NCBI GenBank assembly: GCA_000310025.1 | Contig: FN649752.1 | Location: 2,817,936-2,881,935 of the forward strand | DNA length: 64,000 nucleotides | Reading direction: 5' to 3' | DNA from: Ectocarpus siliculosus | Taxonomy: Eukaryota; Sar; Phaeophyceae; Ectocarpales; Ectocarpaceae | Shown here: positions 49,401 through 59,782 of the stretch, one piece after another | How positions within the stretch are numbered: position 1 is the stretch's first letter | Layout: every line of letters starts with the position of its first letter | Translations under genes and position numbers: made by a program | The notes under the pieces: model-generated | Database searches by the model: none | Told to the model about the DNA's origin: nothing | The model's input: the letters and a program-made list of their open reading frames with translations, nothing else

Positions 49401-51195
49401 TGTTTGGGAAATAAACGCTCCGCAATACGTACACGCCTGACAGTGTACCTCCGGATCAGCCTACGTACGGCCAGCAAACAAACATCGAAGAGATCATCTC
49501 AGAGTGGTGCGGGGGCTTCTGTCTACGGAAGGGTTCGTCACCGTACGTGCAATGTCGTGGCGTGTTCAGCGGCAAAATGCCACAGGAGACAGGCAGCACG
49601 ATGAGAGACAATGAGCACTCGCCGCGGTTGGTTGCTGCCTCGTTTTTGTACCCTTTTGGGCGCGATAGGCGAGACCACTATTAATAGAGTCCAACACCAC
49701 TGACACTTCGACACAACACTCCTATACAGTAACACACCCCGGTGATAATCGATAGATAGGAAGGAACATGTTGGCTTCTCAAAAAACGTCACCGGTGTGT
49801 TACACTGTTGTGTGTGTTGTGTGTGTTGGCTGGTATCGTGATATCTCACTTCGCCCCGAGTAGAACCGGGAGGGGTTTCAAGGTTAAGGCTCATGCTCAC
49901 CCTCTACAGTGCCGGTTGAATAGTGCCGGTGTTTTCGGCTCGCACACACTGGAATATATACCGAGTCGTTCTGTACTGTGAAAAAAGCCGGCGCCCGGTA
50001 CAGTGCCGGTAAAATCTCGGGACACACTCCGGCACTATAGAGGGCCCCCCACTGCTGTAAGTGCGTTCCGCGGGGTGTTGCACTGCTGTGGTGTACGTAC
50101 TTTAGGTACACAGCGGCCAGTATATGATCTTGTGTCGTATCCAGACGTCCAGACGCTACATAATAGTGACCTTCGATTCGGTGGCTCACGGTAGGGAGGT
50201 GGAAAGAGCGTAGCTTGGTAGAGATGCACAGGTGACATGTGACTTCCTCAGCACTGCGTGCGCGGTAAGAAATGTACTTTTACGAGCGTGTGACTGCCAG
50301 CAGTAAAAAAAAAAAAGGCAAACGGCCACGTGCTGTGACGTCATTTGTTTCGATGGACACATGTCCTGGTTTCCTCCATTACAATGTACACTGCTGTATT
50401 TCTCCAAACACAGCAGCAGTCCGATTCTTCGCTCGGGTTATTTATTTTTCAAACCAAATCCAGGTCCAAAGCTGTTCGATCTTGCTCCAGACTCCGAGCC
50501 TCAAGACCAAGCCCCGAGTCAGCTCTTCACGTGCTCCCCCAACATCATGAGGCGCATGCGGCAAGATACGCATACCGACCGACGCATCCCACCTTTGTCG
50601 GAACACTGACGGACAGGACAACTGAACTCACCTTGCCGGCCCCGTTGCCTCGTCTGAACACCCGGGATACAGCCCGCCGCACCCTGCCCAGCCTTCTCCC
50701 AATGTCCCCGCGCGCCGTCCCTCCTTGTCGCCCCGCCCCCATCCGCAGCGTTCCAACAGCAGCGCCGCCCGCCTCGCTCCTGCTGCTGCTTCTCGAGAAC
50801 ACCCTGCTCGCAGCAGCAGCAGCAGTGGATCCCTGCTGCTGGGGAACCTCCTCGCCCCATGCCCCCCTCCCCGCAGCAACCAAGCTCGCACCACGGCCGC
50901 TCTCCACGGGCTGCTGCCAGCGGACCTTACCCAGCGTGGCCATACGCTCTCGCCTAGCGTCTCTTCTCATGGGAATCCTGCTGCTGCTGCTGCTGCTGCT
51001 GTGGGTTGCTTCCGGTGCGAGCGCTATCGTGAAGGCTCGATGGGCGGCGGGTGGCACCAGTACGAAAGCTTCGGAGCACCGGACGAGGGACAGGAGCGCC
51101 GCCGAGGCCAGCAAGGCGACCGAGGCAGACGAATCCCTGCGCCGCTTTGTGGCCCGGTTTGCCGCCGAGCCATTGCCCTCCTCCTTCTTCGCCAT
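43394..51195 (-). CDS. MGD1: Monogalactosyldiacylglycerol (MGDG) synthase, plastid-targeted
   Basis: Nine exons, all in phase, in transcript order: 51195-50632, 48472-48254, 47409-47218, 46678-46488, 45752-45470, 45292-45206, 44854-44720, 44277-44128, 43513-43394 (TGA); about 646 aa. This GT28 enzyme moves galactose from UDP-galactose to diacylglycerol, making the main thylakoid lipid in the plastid envelope. Seen: [16 protein letters not shown] at ~245 (N-terminal nucleotide-sugar fold), [44 protein letters not shown], and the donor-binding [16 protein letters not shown] followed by FLPGQE and GNVPFV. Exon 1 (188 aa) encodes a signal peptide ([20 protein letters not shown]) followed by FVLVPP, so F44 marks the expected cleavage/plastid motif, then an Arg/Ser/Ala-rich transit region with a Ser run. 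Length beyond the usual ~500 aa is this leader. Divergent from the OGT gene 673 bp away. Confidence 0.93.
44345..44376. repeat. (CAG)n microsatellite
   Basis: About nine CAG units in MGDG synthase intron 7 (reading CTG on the gene strand), followed by two A-runs. Confidence 0.85.
46428..46480. repeat. (AAC)n microsatellite at a splice donor
   Basis: About 17 AAC units. On the gene strand it is (TTG)n starting within ten bases of the GTAAGT donor of MGDG synthase exon 4 (donor at 46487). Confidence 0.95.
49892..50054. mobile_element. Short non-autonomous (MITE-like) member of the pogo family
   Basis: About 160 bp in MGDG synthase intron 1. The right end GGCACTATAGAGGGCCCCCC followed by ACTG is identical to the right terminus of the 2.6-kb element. 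The left end keeps CCCTCTACAGTGCCGGTTGA but its outermost bases are altered. Subterminal AGTGCCGG copies are present and there is no coding capacity. The expected TA directly after CACTG is not exact (CTGTA follows). Confidence 0.75.
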
Positions 51196-51868
51196 CTTGA
51201 TGAGCTACTACAGCTGCTGTAGCTGCCCGGCACAATACGGTGTTCGAGGTCTGGATTGATTTGGTGGACACAAACCAAGAGAGGATACAAACAACGAAAC
51301 ATGCGCGGCAGGCAGATCGTTTTTGAACACGTGTTTCTGCGAGACGATGATTCCGAAAGCTGAAGGTCCAGGGAGCAGAGCATGCGAAAACACACGGCAC
51401 ACACACAGTGGTTTCAACTCTTTCGCGTCCTTGGTGCGGCCGTGTTCCTGACGCCCCAGTAAAATATAGTATTTGTAGCTCATCGTGCCGGAAGAGGGCA
51501 ATATGCGCGTTGTGTCTATTTTACCGACTCTATTTTTTGTTCCCTGTCTGCGGCGAAAATTCACCTGTGATAACTCGGGTGATGCGCTCCTCTTGACGAC
51601 TCAGAGAGTGCACCTTCCGATCCAGGTACAAGATTAGCACAAGGCTTCCAAGCTTCCTCAGGCGTGCGTTCACGACAGTACGAGAGAGCGAGAGAAAGTG
51701 AAGTGTGGCAGCGACGAGCCGGAGAGGTGATCACGACGGACGAGAGATCATGTGCTTCAATGTGGGTACCCAATAGTTCGCAAATGCACACAAAGGGGGG
51801 GGGGGGGGGCCTCTCTGTGTTTTGTCTTGCACCCATCCGCCACTTCAGTTTCCAAAGTGCGTGGGGTT
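51196..51868. promoter_or_regulatory. Shared divergent 5' region of MGDG synthase and OGT
   Basis: 673 bp between two start codons facing away from each other, so it must contain both 5' leaders and either one bidirectional or two promoters. A G-run lies at 51798-51809. I see no TATA box placed convincingly for either gene. An unannotated upstream non-coding exon is possible on either side. Confidence 0.4.
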
Positions 51869-54800
51869 ATGAGGCTAGCTCCTCTCTACCTTGTACCTCC
51901 GAGCGTCGCCCCAACTGCAGCCGTGGTATGGCCATGTGCCAACAACCATCGCCATGCCTATGCCCCTACCGCGAGAGCTACCACCACCGCCCATCGCCTG
52001 CGAACGACGTGCGCAGCAGCAGCAGCTGCACAAGACGGACCCGACAACGGCGCGAACACCGAGCGACTGCTCGCCCTCGGCCGGCAACATACCCAGGCGG
52101 GTGATCTAGAGTCCGCCGTCTACCAGTTCGAGCAGGCCGCTAGCCAGGCCCCGCGATCGGCGGTGTGTCAGACAGAGCTCGGCCGAGCCCTCGTCCGACT
52201 GGGCAGAGGCCAGGAAGGGTTCAACTGCCTCGTGGCTGCCTTCGGGATCGACTCTCTGTGTCCGGGCGTCAAGGACGGCTTCCGCGAGTACTACAGGGCT
52301 GAGATTGAGGTTGGGCCTGTGGTGTGTGTTGCCTTTTGGTTGCTGTCGCGAAATTGCTACTTCTGCTGTGTGCTTTCTGGACGAAAGGATTAGGACGCCG
52401 ACGAGGACACGTATGTTGTATTGTACTTCATCATGAGTCTCCGGTAGGATTTTCCATGTCGGAGATTCCGTAGATTGATGCCTACTTTGTTGACGACTTG
52501 CAGACTCTACAGACTCTGTAGAGCCTGAGAAGTACAGCAGTTAACTAAAGCCGAGGATATGCGTTTGCTGTGGTGGTGTGCCCTGCTGCAAACCATGTTA
52601 CACATGGCCTCACCTTCGAAATATTCTCGCCCCTCCTTCCCTGCTCGCTCCAATCTGTCCCATTTTGTACGGTGCGGGCGGACCCGCGGTGTCAGGCCGA
52701 CCCGAACAACATCGACCTCCATGAAGGCCTGGCGGCGCTCTGCGTCGACTCCGGCAATCCCGAAGAGGCTGCCGCTCTCTACCGCCGCTGCCTCGGGCTG
52801 CACGCGGCAGCATCAGCAGAGGGAGGGGGGAGAACACCGAGCTTTTCCTCGTCGGATCCTTCCGCAGCAGGTCATCTCTCCTCCAAGGAGGCCACAGAAG
52901 CGGCGGCCGCGGCTCGAAAGGACCGGTGGTCAGTGGCGCTGTTCAAGTGCAACGCTTCGCTCTGCCAGTGGGACGACTGGAACGGCGAAGCTCTCACCCT
53001 GAGGACTGCCGTTCGGCGGCGGGAGCGGCGGCGGCGAGGGCGAACAAGAGGAGGGGGGGTTGGAGGGCGGTTGTCGTCGGTGGAGGACGATGGCGATCTG
53101 GTACATAGATTGTTGCTCGGATACGAAGACGACGACTTCGAACGGTTGGTGCCCCGAGACAAGCAGCAAAGGCAGGGCAACAATGTTGGTGACAGCGACA
53201 ACGGTGGCGTTAACGGAGACGCCGGCGCTGGCCCATCGCGACCAGCCCTCCACCCTTTCGACTCTCTGAGCGCTCCTCTGTCCATCGGCGACTGCCTGGC
53301 AGTCGCGCAGCAGCAGACCTCAGGGGTGCTGTCAGAGGCAAGGGGCGGGAACAGCGGGCCTCGAGGCAGAGACGAGGAGAAAAGAATATTGGGCGAAGAA
53401 GGCGTGGGGGGGGTGCAGGGCCAATCGCTGCGGCAGTTTCATTCCGGTTTCTCATCACCGTCTTCGTCGCCACTCTTGCGAGATGAGAGGGGACGCGTGC
53501 GCCTGGGGTACGTGAGCGGAGACCTGATGGGGACCCACCCCCTGACGCACCTCATGCAGGCGAGGGCGGGAGGACGCACGCAAAGGCGGGGCAACCAAGT
53601 AGAGCGGTGAACAGATAGGGGTAGTGGGCGCGGCCAGGCCGGATAAAAGTTGCCACGTAGGCAGGCAACACGGCTTTGTGAGCTTCGTGTAGCTGATGGA
53701 ACGTTGACGACTGCGAGATGTTTTCGTTGCTTGTCGTGCTGTGCCTGGTAAGGCATACGGTAAGGATGATCATCATGATTTCCGTCCGCACGAGAGCTGC
53801 GAGAGCGGTTCGACGGAAATCATTCGATAGGCACTTTCGACACACACACACACAAACACACACACACGTGGTACATGTATGGGCACAAGCACCCCAATTC
53901 TGCATTAGTCCCCCAAAAACTATCAAGGCCAACATTTTTTGTGAAGTCTCGTCTGCATCCTTTCTCGCGCGCCGACAACAGAGCACCTTTGGGATGCACG
54001 ATCGTGACAGCTTCGAGGTATTCCTGTACGCTCTCAACCCCGACGACGGCTCGGCGCCGAGGCGGCGCATGGAAAGGGAGGTGGAGAACTTCCGAGACCT
54101 GAGCATGATGACCGCCGGAGAGGCGGCCGCGGCAATCGCGGACGATGGGTGAGGAACGAGAAAAAAGGAAAGACCGAATTGGATTAAACCTGAAAAAAAT
54201 GAGTACCGGTCGTTATTGTTTTTTCTTTTATCCTCGTGTACGACAAACGTGCCGTCGTGGCGTGCGCTAACAGAGAGTATAGGCACGTTCGATACTTTTT
54301 TCGCATGTCAGGTTCTTCGCAGGGCAGTAGATGTATTCTTCATGGCAGTGAACGTTCTCTAAAGAAATGGTCCCTTCGAACGGTGACATTTCTTGGTAGC
54401 TGCTGCTGCTGCTCTGCGATGCGGCCTGGCGTTCCACTACTGCCAGGGCCGGTTTCTCCTGCCGATAGAAACAGAAGAGAAAAAATATATGTGATCATCC
54501 ACAAGATTTGCAGTCTCTGGCCGCTGTCCGAGTGCACGCCTCTCCACCCTCACACTCGCGGGGTACCAGACCATTGCCTCTAGGAAGCGCTTCTATCTCT
54601 CTTCAACTCATTCAGACTGACGTCTTCGCATTGATCAGCGGATTAGCGCGGTCGATCCTAATCATGAAAACGCACGCCCACACAAACCGGAACCCAAACC
54701 GCGAAACCCCCTATCAGAGTTGGTGTCCTCGTGAACCTCGGCGGCTACGCCGGCACCGTGAAGAGTGCGGACATCTTCGCCCTGCGCCCCGCCGCGGTAG

Positions 54801-57800
54801 CCGTGAGCTACATGGGCTTCCCCGGAACCATGGGCTCTTCCGAGATGGTGGACTACATTCTCGCCGACGCGGTGGTTGTTCCGCCCGAGTTGAGACGTTT
54901 CTATTCCGAGAAGGTGATCAACCGCTGCCTGGTGGTGATTTTCTTTACGCCTCGGGTCCTTCGGATTGCTGTTTATGGTTACGAAGGGATGGCTTCGCTT
55001 CCCGCGTCTGTCGTTTGCTGAACGAACGTGAGGGCTGATATGTTTGGTGCCCAAACGTTCTTATGATTGGTGTGCTGTACTTTGCTGTGCGAGAGGAAAT
55101 GCACACGGGCAATAATCGGTACATCTTAGGAAACCGCAGGAAAAGAGTTTACGTATCGCGCCACGCTACCTGCTTCTCGTTACCGAGTTTGGCTGTTGCG
55201 CCACGGTCTTCCCGTGCTTTGTTGAACCAAGAAAAGCGTTGAAGCCTCTTGTGCCGCGTCGCAACCATTGCCTCCCCCCCGGCTCCCGCCCCCCGCCCCC
55301 CCCCCTCTCTCTACACCCTCAACCTTGCCCCCCCCCCATACAGGTGCTGGACATGCCTCACTGCTACTTCGTCAACGACTACCGACAGAGCGAGCGCGGG
55401 GTGATAGATTCTCCCGCCCCCGAAAGGGCGGACCACGGACTATCTCTACCGCCACCGCCTCCATGGCCGCTGCCGCCGGCAACGGAAGAAGACAAGGAGG
55501 GAGGCGGCATCCTTACCGCAGCGGCAGCAGCGTCAGGGGCAGCACCGCTCGTAAGGGACGGCCGCGACTACGGCGTGGGTGGTCGCTCCCGGCGTGCAAC
55601 GCACCGCCGCCGAGATGGCGGTGGTCCGGGCGGTGGTCACAACGGCGAGCGTGCTGCGGCGTGGTCTCCCGTTCCCGGAAGGTGGCGGCGCGGCGGCGGC
55701 AGGGGAACCATGAAGGAACAAGGTGCTTTGGAGAACGTCTCGCGGGAGCGGGAGGGAGAAGGCGACGGGCGGCGGGTAGTGCTGTGCAACTTCAACCGTC
55801 TCCACAAGCTTGATCCGCACACTTTTGGCGCCTGGATGGAGGTGAGCGCGCATGCGGAGAGGGACGGCGGATCGATGTGCGTCAAAATTCACGTACCGAA
55901 TCTTGAGCTCTATTATTATAGTAATTTTGACTCTGTTTCTTGAGTGCTGCCTTCCCACTGTAATTCACGCCGACAATCACGTGCCGATACGCCTCTTCCC
56001 ACGAATCGTGCCCCCTCCTCGTCTTGCCCCTTCCCCACCGGTATCCGCAGGTTCTCAGAACGGTTCCTGGAACGGTCTTGTGGTTGATCGACGGCGGCGA
56101 GACGGCCCGCACCAACCTCCTGCGGCAGGCCAGGCTCGCGGGGGTGGACGAATGGCGCGTAGTGTTTGCGCCCCTGGTTGGAAAGGAGGAGCACCTCCAA
56201 CGGCTCCGTCTAGCGGATCTGTTCGTGGACACTCCGGTGAGATTGGGGGGACTGGGGGGCATCTGTGTTGCTCGTCTTGGTAGTTGGACCCCGTCGCCAT
56301 GCCATCGTTTGTCGTTGACGGAGGGAGGGAGGTCCCTTCGTTCTAAGCCGCAATAGAGGCTCTGCTCTGCTTGTGCTCCTTCTGTGCCCACGAAGTCATG
56401 CCGCTCCCTGGGCGTTCCCGCTGACTGCACGGTGGTGTACGTCTCGTCGTTGTTGGATCATCTGCCATGAGTTTCTTGCGAGACTAGGCGCCACCAACAG
56501 GACCGAAGACAGGATCGATCTCTAGTTTGAGCTATGACCCCTCTTTGCATTCAGAGGCATCGAGGAAGTAGTTTCTGCATGTTCTCATGTTTCATTCGGG
56601 TTTTTGACACCTGCCCCTGCCCCCGCCCCCGCCGCGCCCCACCTGGAATACGACCCCCCCCTCCCGGTTCTCTCTAGCTTTACAACGCGCACACTGTGGG
56701 TTGCGACGCCCTATGGGCCGGGGTGCCGATGGTGACCCTGCGAGGTGCCAAGATGGCCTCGAGGGTCGGGGCTTCTCTTGTGGAAGCCGCGGGGATGCCC
56801 GAGCTGGTCACCGACTCGTTGGAGGAATACACCCAGCTTGTGCTGGCGTTGGCGAGGTACGGAAGGAACTTGTGGGTGGAAAGGGCGGGGCGATATTTTC
56901 CGCGACAGATCCCCGCCTCATCACACATCTCGATTTTGATTGTTTTTTTTAGTGGTTCGCGTAGAGACACGCGGGGCTGGTGGTTTTGCGTTGAGAGGGA
57001 CGATGTCCGAGATAAGATTCATCCTTGACGTGTTTTGTTTTGTGTCGACTTGAACAGCGCCGGTGTGGGCGGTGTGTACTCGGCGGGGAGCTGTTTCGTA
57101 GCCCTGGGGATGTGCTGCAAGATCGGCGAACAACAGCCCCGACAGCAGCCCTCGTTCTATCCCTAGGTGGTTCCGTTTCATTCAGCACCCCCCCGTTTCC
57201 GGTGGCCTAGACACCGGTTTTGCCGTCCACCCTCTGCCACTCTCATGCCCCCCCCCCCCCCCCCCCCGGGGCGGGGGGGGGGGGGGTGGTAATTNNNNNN
57301 NNNNNNNNNNNNNNNNNNNNNNNNNNNNNNNNNNNNNNNNNNNNNNNNNNNNNNNNNNNNNNNNNNNNNNNNNNNNNNNNNNNNNNNNNNNNNNACCCCC
57401 ATTTTTTGCGGGTTGGGAGGGGTAGAAAAAAAATTTTGGGGGGAAAAGGGGGGGGGAATTTTTTCCCGGAAAAATCCCCCCCTTAAACAAAATTTTATTT
57501 TTATTTTTTTTTTTTAGGGTTTGGGGAAAAACCCCCGGGGGGTGGGGTTTTTTGTTTAAAGGGGAGAATTTTCAAAAAAAATTTTCCCCTTAACGGGTTT
57601 TTTTTTTTTTTTGAATTAAAAAACCCCCGGGGGGGGGGGGGTTTTTTTGGGGGGGAGTTTTTTTTTACCCCGGGGGATTTTTCCAAAATTTGGGGAAAAA
57701 CACCCCCGACACCCCCCCTTTTTTTTTCCCTAGGGGGTTCCGTTTCTTTCACCCCCCCCCCTTTTCCGGGGGCCTAAACCCCGGTTTTCCCTTCCCCCTT

Positions 57801-58121
57801 TTGCCATTTTTAGCCCCCCCCCCCCCCCCCCCCGCGCGCGCGCATGCGTCGCTGCTAATCTCATACCCCCTCGTGTGCGACTGCCACTACCGAAAAAACA
57901 GAGACAACGAGCGTCGCGGTGATCTCCGGCAGAAGTTGGAGAGAGCGCGCCTGACGTGCCCGCTCTTCGACACGCGGCGGTGGGTCCGCGACGCGGAAGA
58001 CGTGCTGCGACAGGCATGGGAGAGACACGAGGCCGGACTGCCACCGGCGCACTGCAGCCGTCATCGCGTCAGTGTCGAGGGCGCCGAACGACGTGGTGGG
58101 GGGGAGGGGGGGTGCAGTTAG
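51869..58121 (+). CDS. OGT: O-linked N-acetylglucosaminyltransferase (SEC/OGT type)
   Basis: Eight exons in phase: 51869-52309, 52696-53559, 53982-54148, 54718-54913, 55344-55841, 56051-56236, 56678-56856, 57902-58121 (TAG); about 916 aa. GT41 enzyme that attaches GlcNAc (O-fucose in SPY relatives) to Ser/Thr of nuclear and cytosolic proteins. TPR-like helices lie at ~65-180 (for example QAGDLESAVYQFEQAASQAP). Then come CQWDDW (~237), RVRLGYVSGDLMGTHPLTHL, FEVFLYALNPDDGS, VLVNLGGYAG, VSYMGFPGTMGS, MPHCYFVNDY, CNFNRLHKLDP (catalytic Lys), GTVLWL, AHTVGCDALWAGVPMVT and CPLFDTRRWVRDAE. These match plant SECRET AGENT/animal OGT better than SPINDLY. Only about three TPRs are seen, fewer than usual. 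Low-complexity inserts lie at ~255-410 and ~580-690. Exon 2 uses a GC donor (CAG|gcgagg); a GT site 39 nt on would add 13 residues. The last intron holds an assembly gap. Whether the first ~50 residues are a targeting peptide is unclear. Confidence 0.92.
57295..57394. other. Assembly gap (100 N)
   Basis: Exactly 100 N, the conventional unknown-size gap, inside the last intron of the OGT gene and preceded by C- and G-runs. Confidence 1.
57395..57832. other. Degraded duplicate of 56830-57266 (assembly artefact)
   Basis: The block follows 56830-57266 base for base at a constant offset of about 565-567 but with homopolymer-like miscalls. Anchors are CCCTAGGTGGTTCCGTTTCA (57161) against CCCTAGGGGGTTCCGTTTCT (57728), the T-run ending in TAG (56951 against 57517), and ACACCC (56830) against ACCCCC (57395). 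Sequence becomes normal again after the C-run at 57833. Confidence 0.9.
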
Positions 58122-59782
58122 CGCAAACGCTTTGTCAGAACGTCTAGTTTTGGTCGAGGTTGGCGTTCTTTTTTTATTTTACCATCAATAGTTCCTATTT
58201 GTATTAGGGTTGTGCTTTTATTTTTCTCACACATGTGGCCGCGAAGCTAACTTTGGTTTTTGAGCAGGGGTTCTCGACCGGGTACACAAATGGTGTCCAA
58301 GTTCTTAAGAGTTTTGAGGTGTTCGAGGCTGTATATACCAAGTTTTTGAGCGCGGGCGCAAACTGTAAGTGTAGAGAGGGAAGAGACGCGAAAAAGAGCC
58401 ACTTGGTTGTACGAATTGCTGACTTGTTTGTGATGAAGTAATATTTACGATGAGGGGGGAAGAATGCGCGGCGTTGGGACCGGGGGCGTTCCAGATGGGC
58501 GACAAAGCTTCCTTTCTTGCTCGTTTCCTGGTATGGTTAGATTCCTTTTGGTTGGGTTCCTGTGTCTGGTTTACAGCAAGCTGCCATCCGGTCCTAAACT
58601 GGAGCAAAGATCTGGGGGCGGGAAATGTACTGTCTCTTTGGTAGTCACAGCAGTGGTTGAGTGGTTTGTGAAGTGTGAAGTGTAAATTGGAACGGTCTAC
58701 AGTCCTTTGTTTCTTTCCCTAACGAACGTTCGTTGCCATGCTCTCCCGCACAAACAAAGCAGAGCAGACCAACGATTCTCCGGCACGGGGCTCACTGCAG
58801 AATAGTGCACCCACGGCGGGCATGATGTCTGATTTCATGTTTTGCGTCAGTTGCGACTTCACAATGAGGTCCGCTGCGTGCATAGAAGTCACGGTGTGGC
58901 CATCTATAAAAAAATGTTCAGGGGGTGTGACACCTTATGTCATCTACTCTGTGTACAGAACTCTTTGTCGTGATCGGTGGGCGAGCGTGTCGCGGTGTGC
59001 GCCCTCGACTTCATTAACCGCTAAAAAACTGGAAAGCTTCAGACAGGCAACGCGACGATACTCACTCGTCGAGTTGCACAATCATCTGTACCGAAAGAGG
59101 AGTACGGCAATGCCCTCAACAGAGTCCACACTGTAGAGTGTGTTTCACATTTGCTTGATGTTGGCTGTCTTTAGAGAGGTTATTTTCGTCTTTTGCTTCT
59201 GCCAGCCTTCTGTGTGACAACGGGTTAGAGTAAACGGCACAATTTTAATGCTGTGAGCGCTGATTTGAGTGAAGAAAAAAAAAAATGACTTGGACGAAAA
59301 AATAGGATTCCCTAATCCCGACCCCTCGTCAAGCACCTCTCTAGACCTCTAATGGTGAAATCAACAAGGCTGTGAGGCACGCAGGCAGCCCTGGTCAATC
59401 TGTGGCTGTGAGTGTATGTGCGCCAATACAGTGCACTTCCCAAAATCTGCAATCAGTAAGCTAGCAAATCAGGATTCGTGGCGCGGGACTGTCAACAAAT
59501 CTGTTTTTTTTGTAACCGTCACATCCGACAAGCGAGGCCGCCTACAGTAATAGTCGGCAAGTTCATGGAGATAGACTTGGTGTACCGTAGCGGAAACTTC
59601 CTGCTGCGTGCCTTGTCCGGCCTCCCGTCCAACATGTAGTGTATCTCGAAGAGCTTGAAGACCGGCAGGCTGATAACGAGGCCTCTACAGCTGTAGTAGA
59701 AGCTCTACTTCGTCCTTAACGACGTCGTGAAGTATAGTCATCGGCACACCGGAGACCGCAAGACCGCAAATTACTCCGCCAA
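58122..59782. other. Intergenic region
   Basis: 1.66 kb between two plus-strand genes. The first part is presumably OGT 3' UTR. An open stretch at 58738-59136 (132 codons) lacks any recognised domain and is not called. The bases before 59783 should hold the promoter and leader of the next gene; no motif is recognised. Confidence 0.5.

Noticed and set aside
50345-51259. 304-codon open frame on the plus strand
   Set aside because: Exactly antisense to MGDG synthase exon 1, which has a start codon, targeting peptide and in-phase donor; the plus frame is Pro/Leu/Arg-rich shadow.
57395-57752. Homopolymer-rich block as a genuine low-complexity satellite
   Set aside because: It aligns at constant offset to good sequence before the gap, so it is a bad read, not biology.
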